A stretch of DNA of 64,000 nucleotides from Celeribacter baekdonensis. GTDB lineage: Bacteria > Pseudomonadota > Alphaproteobacteria > Rhodobacterales > Rhodobacteraceae. The notes under the pieces are model-generated. The model did not search any database, was not told the origin of the DNA, and saw nothing but the letters and a program-made list of their open reading frames with translations. The position numbers and the translations under genes were made by a program. Location: assembly GCF_003047105.1 (NCBI RefSeq), contig NZ_CP028472.1, positions 1-64,000 on the forward strand. The letters run 5' to 3'. Of the stretch, positions 59,779-64,000 are shown in pieces. Each line of letters begins with the position of its first letter. Position 1 is the stretch's first letter.

Positions 59779-61910
59779 TTTACGGCCTGAACAGGTTTTT
59801 GCTGAACAGAATTTGCACGGGCGGCATTCAAGATTTGCAGCAAGTCCCCATCGCGGGCCACCCGCCCATCATTCAGAACAATCGCGCGTTCCGTCAGTCC
59901 AAGCAATTCGCGCTTATGCGTCGAAATAATCGTCGTGCGCCCTTGGAGCCATTGCTTCAAATGCGCAATCACTTTTGCCTCAGTCACATGATCGAAAGCG
60001 GAGGTCGGCTCATCGAGCAAGACGACTTTTGGATCTTGCAGCAGGACACGCGCCAAACCAATAGACTGGCGTTGCCCCCCAGACACGTTTGCATTGCTTT
60101 GAATCCGAAGGTCGAGACCTTTGACGTGCTGGCGCACAAATTTCCCAAGTCCAACCGCGTCGAGTGCCTGAAGCAACTCATCATCCGAATGAAGTCCGTG
60201 ATCCAAAAGCAGGTTTTCCCGCAACGTTCCCTGAAACAGCGCCACGCTTTGAGGTAAATATCCAATTTGTCGGCGCCGGTCGATTGGATCAATTTGACTC
60301 AGAGCAAGATTATCAACGAGAACACTGCCCGCTTGCGGATCGGTCAACCCAGCCAAAAGCCGCAACATCGTCGATTTTCCTGCGCCATTGCCACCGAGCA
60401 GCGAAATCCGCTCGCCTTGCGCAATTTTCAAGTCAGCGATCGCAAGGACGGGCGGTGCCTGCGGGTCATGGCGGAACACCACATCTTGCAGATGATAGTC
60501 TCCCGCCATTTCGGCAGCACGCACAAAGTGACGATCCGAAGGGCGTTCAACCGAGAGCTTCATGATCTCGTCCAGACCTTCCATCGCCGCGCGGACATGT
60601 TGCCACTTGGCCAAAAGTCCGGCCACCTGCCCCATCGGCGACATCGCGCGTGTGGACAAAAGCGTACAGGCAATCAGGCTCCCAACCGTCAACTCCCCGG
60701 CACTGATCAAATAGACACCAGCAATGACAACGCCCGCATAGGCAAGCCTTTGCACAGAGCTGACCAGTTGGCTCATCAATGTCGTCAAATTGCGGGTTTT
60801 GATGGCCGTCGTGGCCATCGCCGCCGTCAATTGTGCATGCGCACGTTGCAACCGCCCTTCGGCACGACAGGCCTTAACGGTTTCGAGATTGGAAATGGTT
60901 TCCAAGAGGAGGCCATTGAGGGCCGAGGCTTCACGCGTGTTTTCCCTCGAAGCCCGCGCAAGCTTTTTCTGCATAAGCAGGCCCGGCACCACGCTCAAAA
61001 CGACACCGGCGAGGACAACCAAAGCCACGTTGCCACCGATAAACCAGATCACGCCAAGGAAGATGAGCACGAAAGGCAGATCGCAAATGGCAGTGACCGT
61101 GCTTGAGGTGAAAAACTCTCGCACCACGCCAAAGTCCCGAACCTGATTGGCAAAAACCCCAGTCGAAGCGGGTTGATTGGCCAAGCGCATGTTCGCGACT
61201 TTGTCAAAAAGCTGGGCCGACAACCGCAAATCAAGATCTCGACCTGACACATCCACAAGCGAGGAGCGCATCAACCGCAGCACCAGTTCGAGCACAATCG
61301 CAATACCGACGCCACTCGACAGAATCCAAAGCGTATCGAAGGCATTGTTTGGCACAACGCGGTCATAGACCTGCATCGAAAAGAGCGCCGTAGCAACGGC
61401 AAGAATATTGGCCGCAAAGGACGCGATCATCACGTCGCGATAGATCCACCAGTTTTCCCAAAGCGGGCCAAGCAACCAATGCTCGCGCCCCGCCTTCTTC
61501 CCATCGAGACGATCAGAAACAATGTCGATTGGTTTGGAGATGAGGACCTTACCGTCATGCAAACGGTCGAGTTCCTCAAAGGTCCAAATCGCCTTTCCGC
61601 CTCCCGATTCAGGGAGAACGACCGTTGCCCGCTGCTCCGCTAGGCTTTCGAGAATAAGTGTACGGCCATCTTTCAAAAAGAGCAGCACCGGAAAGCTGTG
61701 ATCCGGCAATGCGCGCAGCGGTTCGCGACTAATCCGGCAACTCATATTTGCACGACGCAAGGCAAGCGGTGCCAGATCTGGCGTCAACTGCGCGCCGACA
61801 TCACGCGGCAACCCCGTGGTCAATTGCGTGATAGAGGTCGAAACGCCTTGCAAACGGCACAGTTCCAAAAGTCCGAGAACAAGAGGATCGTGAGACACGG
61901 TATCTTTCAT
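59775..61910 (-). CDS. Type I secretion ABC transporter (LapB-like, C39-like N-domain)
   Basis: A 711-residue exporter. Residues 1-130 form a C39 peptidase-like domain without the DCG catalytic cysteine motif, so it should bind substrates but not cut them. Six helices from 155 to 430 make the channel, and the ATPase follows with GGNGAGKST near 515, VSGGQRQSIGLARVLL near 620 and VVLLDEPTSAFD. This architecture is typical for exporters of giant adhesins and RTX proteins. It lies between the tolC-like and hlyD genes, and exports from the cytoplasm straight to the outside. The likely substrates are the prefix-domain proteins of this window. Confidence 0.93.
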   Translation of the reverse strand: MKDTVSHDPLVLGLLELCRLQGVSTSITQLTTGLPRDVGAQLTPDLAPLALRRANMSCRISREPLRALPDHSFPVLLFLKDGRTLILESLAEQRATVVLPESGGGKAIWTFEELDRLHDGKVLISKPIDIVSDRLDGKKAGREHWLLGPLWENWWIYRDVMIASFAANILAVATALFSMQVYDRVVPNNAFDTLWILSSGVGIAIVLELVLRLMRSSLVDVSGRDLDLRLSAQLFDKVANMRLANQPASTGVFANQVRDFGVVREFFTSSTVTAICDLPFVLIFLGVIWFIGGNVALVVLAGVVLSVVPGLLMQKKLARASRENTREASALNGLLLETISNLETVKACRAEGRLQRAHAQLTAAMATTAIKTRNLTTLMSQLVSSVQRLAYAGVVIAGVYLISAGELTVGSLIACTLLSTRAMSPMGQVAGLLAKWQHVRAAMEGLDEIMKLSVERPSDRHFVRAAEMAGDYHLQDVVFRHDPQAPPVLAIADLKIAQGERISLLGGNGAGKSTMLRLLAGLTDPQAGSVLVDNLALSQIDPIDRRRQIGYLPQSVALFQGTLRENLLLDHGLHSDDELLQALDAVGLGKFVRQHVKGLDLRIQSNANVSGGQRQSIGLARVLLQDPKVVLLDEPTSAFDHVTEAKVIAHLKQWLQGRTTIISTHKRELLGLTERAIVLNDGRVARDGDLLQILNAARANSVQQKPVQAVK

Positions 61911-61935
61911 TTCAGTGGGCCTCTTTCATCACGCA

Positions 61936-63219
61936 TCATTGTACCGTCGATCCAGCCAAAAGCATGGTGCCCAAGACACCAAGATCCTTGGCCGCTTCGT
62001 ATTCAGTGCGCTTACGCTCATCATATGTGTCGATCTTATCAATCTGGGCGTCGTAGAGGTCTCTCCCGGTGGTTAGAAGATCAAGAATTTCCCGCTGACC
62101 CGCGATGAATTGCTTCTCATAGGTCTGCAAAACCTTTTTTGCCTCGACGAGCTGAACATCTCTGGATTGTTCACTCCGGCGCAACAGGCTGAGACGTTCA
62201 AGCGCGCTGCTTGCTGTGTTCATGAGTTGCCGCTCTTGCCCTTTTAGCGATGCTTTTGCGCCCTCTACAGCCAATTGCGCGGATTGTATTTTCCGCTGGC
62301 CGAAACCGCGCGAATTTAGATCGACGCCGGCAGATATCCCAATCGCCGTCTGTGTATCCCCACCATTGAGGTCCATACGTCCCTGGGCCTGAAGATTGAT
62401 CGTGGGGAAACGTTGTGCCTTCGCAACCTGAACCGCAGCTTCTGCCTCAGCAACTGCTGCGCGCGACGCGATGTAACCGGGTGCGATCCGGATCGCGGCA
62501 CTGATCTTGTCTGCTGAGCCATAATGCTCCGAAAACAATAGCGACGGCGGAAGTTGCACTGCATCAACCTTTTGGCCAATCAAAAATTCAAGCTGCGCCA
62601 ACGCAATTTGGCGGTTTGCCATAAGCTGGGACATCTGCTCGTCGGCCCGCGAAATTTCCAATCTCGCCCGTGCCACTTCGCTGTTGTCGCTCACCCCTGC
62701 CGCAGCTCGGTCCTGCGTTTGACCGGCCAGGCGGCGCGCAAACGTCATATAGTCCTTCGTATAGGAAATTTTGCGATCCATCACCTCGACATCAAGGAAG
62801 AAGCCCGCGATTTCAAAGCTCAGATCTTCAACCGCCATTTTCAGATCCGAAACGGCCTGCACCCGAACCTGAGACGCCTCGGCAATCTGGCTGCGGGTGC
62901 GGCCCCAATCAAACAGAACTTGCGTTACGCTCAACGTGACACCGGGCCCGTCACTGTCTGTTGTGCTGCTGTCTCCTGACAGGCTGATCGAGGGGAAATA
63001 GGCATCTCTGGCCGCTTGAATATCAACGGTTCGGGCTGCAACTTTCTGGCGCAACGCTTCGACACTTGGATCACTTGCCGTTGCGATCAGAACGGCTTCC
63101 TGAATCGACATTTGTGCATGTGCGGGTGCCGACAGGCCAAAAATAAGAGGTGAAAGCCATAGCAAGGTTTTCAGAGAGCGTGCAAGAAATGCGCCCATTT
63201 TTTTGACATACTTTGGCAT
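61936..63219 (-). CDS. TolC-family outer-membrane channel
   Basis: A 427-residue TolC protein with a signal peptide ending SAPAHA. It has the two outer-membrane-efflux repeats (SIQEAVLIATASDPSVEALRQ, then KISAAIRIAPGYIASRAAVAEAEA) and periodic coiled-coil helices. It starts on the last base of the upstream stop (TAATG). The next gene (ABC) follows after 25 bases. It forms the outer-membrane conduit for the type I system. Confidence 0.93.
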   Translation of the reverse strand: MPKYVKKMGAFLARSLKTLLWLSPLIFGLSAPAHAQMSIQEAVLIATASDPSVEALRQKVAARTVDIQAARDAYFPSISLSGDSSTTDSDGPGVTLSVTQVLFDWGRTRSQIAEASQVRVQAVSDLKMAVEDLSFEIAGFFLDVEVMDRKISYTKDYMTFARRLAGQTQDRAAAGVSDNSEVARARLEISRADEQMSQLMANRQIALAQLEFLIGQKVDAVQLPPSLLFSEHYGSADKISAAIRIAPGYIASRAAVAEAEAAVQVAKAQRFPTINLQAQGRMDLNGGDTQTAIGISAGVDLNSRGFGQRKIQSAQLAVEGAKASLKGQERQLMNTASSALERLSLLRRSEQSRDVQLVEAKKVLQTYEKQFIAGQREILDLLTTGRDLYDAQIDKIDTYDERKRTEYEAAKDLGVLGTMLLAGSTVQ

Positions 63220-63854
63220 TACAGCAGCTCCCCAACATCCAGACCAGCAAGTAAACCTTGCCCGTCTGACAGGATCATATCGAAGGAGTGTGTTGTGACA
63301 TCCTCTGAGGCTGTCGAAAAAATACCTTCATTCTCAGTCATTTCCACAGCTACAGCTTGATCAGGCACTGCCAGATCAACGCTCCCATCATGAGGGCCCT
63401 CTCCCTCTTGGATCATGGCAAAGAGCATGCCTGCGGCCCCTATGCCATAGCCCGTGATGACAAGGGGGTCGAACGCATCGCTGCTGTCATGGACAAGGCC
63501 CATGCCCGCTTCGCCTGCGTCATCAGCTGGCACATTGTGCGCGACTTCAACAGGAGAGTCGTCGAATGCCATGTCGGCTTCAGGCACCATCAGACCCGTC
63601 ACAACTGGAACACCTGTTTCGTCGACAAACAGGCTGTAGTCGCCATCAGGTCCTATCACAAAGAAGTTTTCGACCAATAGCTCGGAGCCATCGGCCAAGG
63701 CGACATGCAAATTGGCGCCAAGTTTTTCAAAACCCGAGATCTCCGCCTGATCCTGCATCAATGTCAATCGGCCCGGCATCGTCAACACAAGACTCGGCGT
63801 CGTCGTCGGGGCCACGCTGCCATCACTGGCCTGAAAGAGGACAGATACAGTCAT
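63219..63854 (-). CDS. Short prefix-domain secreted protein, first gene of the type I operon
   Basis: A 211-residue acidic protein. The N-terminal half resembles the BapA prefix-like domain (RLTLMQDQAEISGFEKLGANLHVALADGSELLVENFFV, then GDYSLFVDE). A Gly-rich hydrophobic stretch (LVITGYGIGAAGMLFAMIQ) follows, as in the three larger secreted proteins. The end reads ILSDGQGLLAGLDVGELL, again acidic with a hydrophobic close, suiting a type I signal. There is no DA or GLLGG array. It is translated together with tolC, so it may be a substrate or an accessory partner of the exporter. The pattern match is good; the function is inferred. Confidence 0.7.
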   Translation of the reverse strand: MTVSVLFQASDGSVAPTTTPSLVLTMPGRLTLMQDQAEISGFEKLGANLHVALADGSELLVENFFVIGPDGDYSLFVDETGVPVVTGLMVPEADMAFDDSPVEVAHNVPADDAGEAGMGLVHDSSDAFDPLVITGYGIGAAGMLFAMIQEGEGPHDGSVDLAVPDQAVAVEMTENEGIFSTASEDVTTHSFDMILSDGQGLLAGLDVGELL

Positions 63855-64000
63855 TCTTGTGAACTCAAGTTGTGAGCGGCAAAAATATGCTCAGACCCTA
63901 CACTGCGAAAGCATGGCCCCAAAATCACTTTAAACATCTTAAGGAGCCACCTTCTCCCACAAAGACCTTTAGACACCCCATCCCCCTTATAAAATCCACC
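63855..64000. other. Upstream region of the type I secretion operon
   Basis: No gene is visible in the last 146 bases. The sequence is moderately AT-rich and should contain the promoter of the minus-strand operon. I do not see a clear regulator site. Confidence 0.4.

Overview
The window reads as a chromosomal or large-plasmid segment of an alphaproteobacterium, most likely Rhodobacterales (Roseobacter/Rhodobacter group). The basis is high GC, alphaproteobacterial-type Tad and catabolic proteins, short minus-one/four-base gene overlaps and AT-rich promoters. I cannot name a species. No rRNA, tRNA, CRISPR array, transposase or integrase is visible.

Bases 1-30700 form a catabolic island for cyclic organic acids. 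It carries four FAD-dependent oxidoreductases of the fumarate reductase/3-ketosteroid dehydrogenase-like family, three short-chain dehydrogenases, an extended SDR, a Gfo/Idh/MocA oxidoreductase, two AroE-like dehydrogenases, two TIM-barrel isomerase/dehydratase-like proteins, a QuiC-type 3-dehydroshikimate dehydratase, and two NIPSNAP-family proteins. It also has two uptake systems: a tripartite tricarboxylate transporter (tctCBA) and a branched-chain-type ABC transporter (livHMGF) with two tandem binding proteins. LysR, AraC and IclR regulators sit next to divergent promoters. The gene set fits uptake of shikimate- or quinate-like and other alicyclic acids and their dehydrogenation or dehydration toward aromatic intermediates. 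The substrates are inference. Genes between about 0.3 and 5.0 kb are broken by many single-base shifts that look like sequence errors or very recent decay; the rest of the island is intact.

Bases 31050-41900 hold a compact minus-strand Tad/Flp pilus operon: flp, cpaB, cpaC, cpaD, cpaE, tadA, tadB, tadC, tadE, tadG and a TPR lipoprotein (tadD-like). Most genes overlap or abut. No prepilin peptidase is present in the window.

Bases 42300-63900 form a surface-polymer/biofilm locus. It starts with a 1625-residue fusion of an alpha/alpha-toroid-like domain, a CapA-like metallophosphatase and a MurF/CapB-like ligase. Three tandem paralogous secreted proteins follow, each with a BapA-prefix-like N-terminus, a (DA)n or (PE)n linker and GLLGG-type repeats. 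Next come a hybrid histidine kinase with receiver and Hpt, a LuxR-type response regulator and a receiver-like orphan. A type I secretion operon closes the window: prefix-domain protein, TolC, ABC exporter, HlyD, then an Omp85-family barrel with a single apparent POTRA. Short shared AT-rich motifs in the promoters suggest one regulon. My reading is that the kinase/regulator controls secretion of a small-protein matrix together with pilus and polymer genes; this is inference from neighbourhood and motifs.
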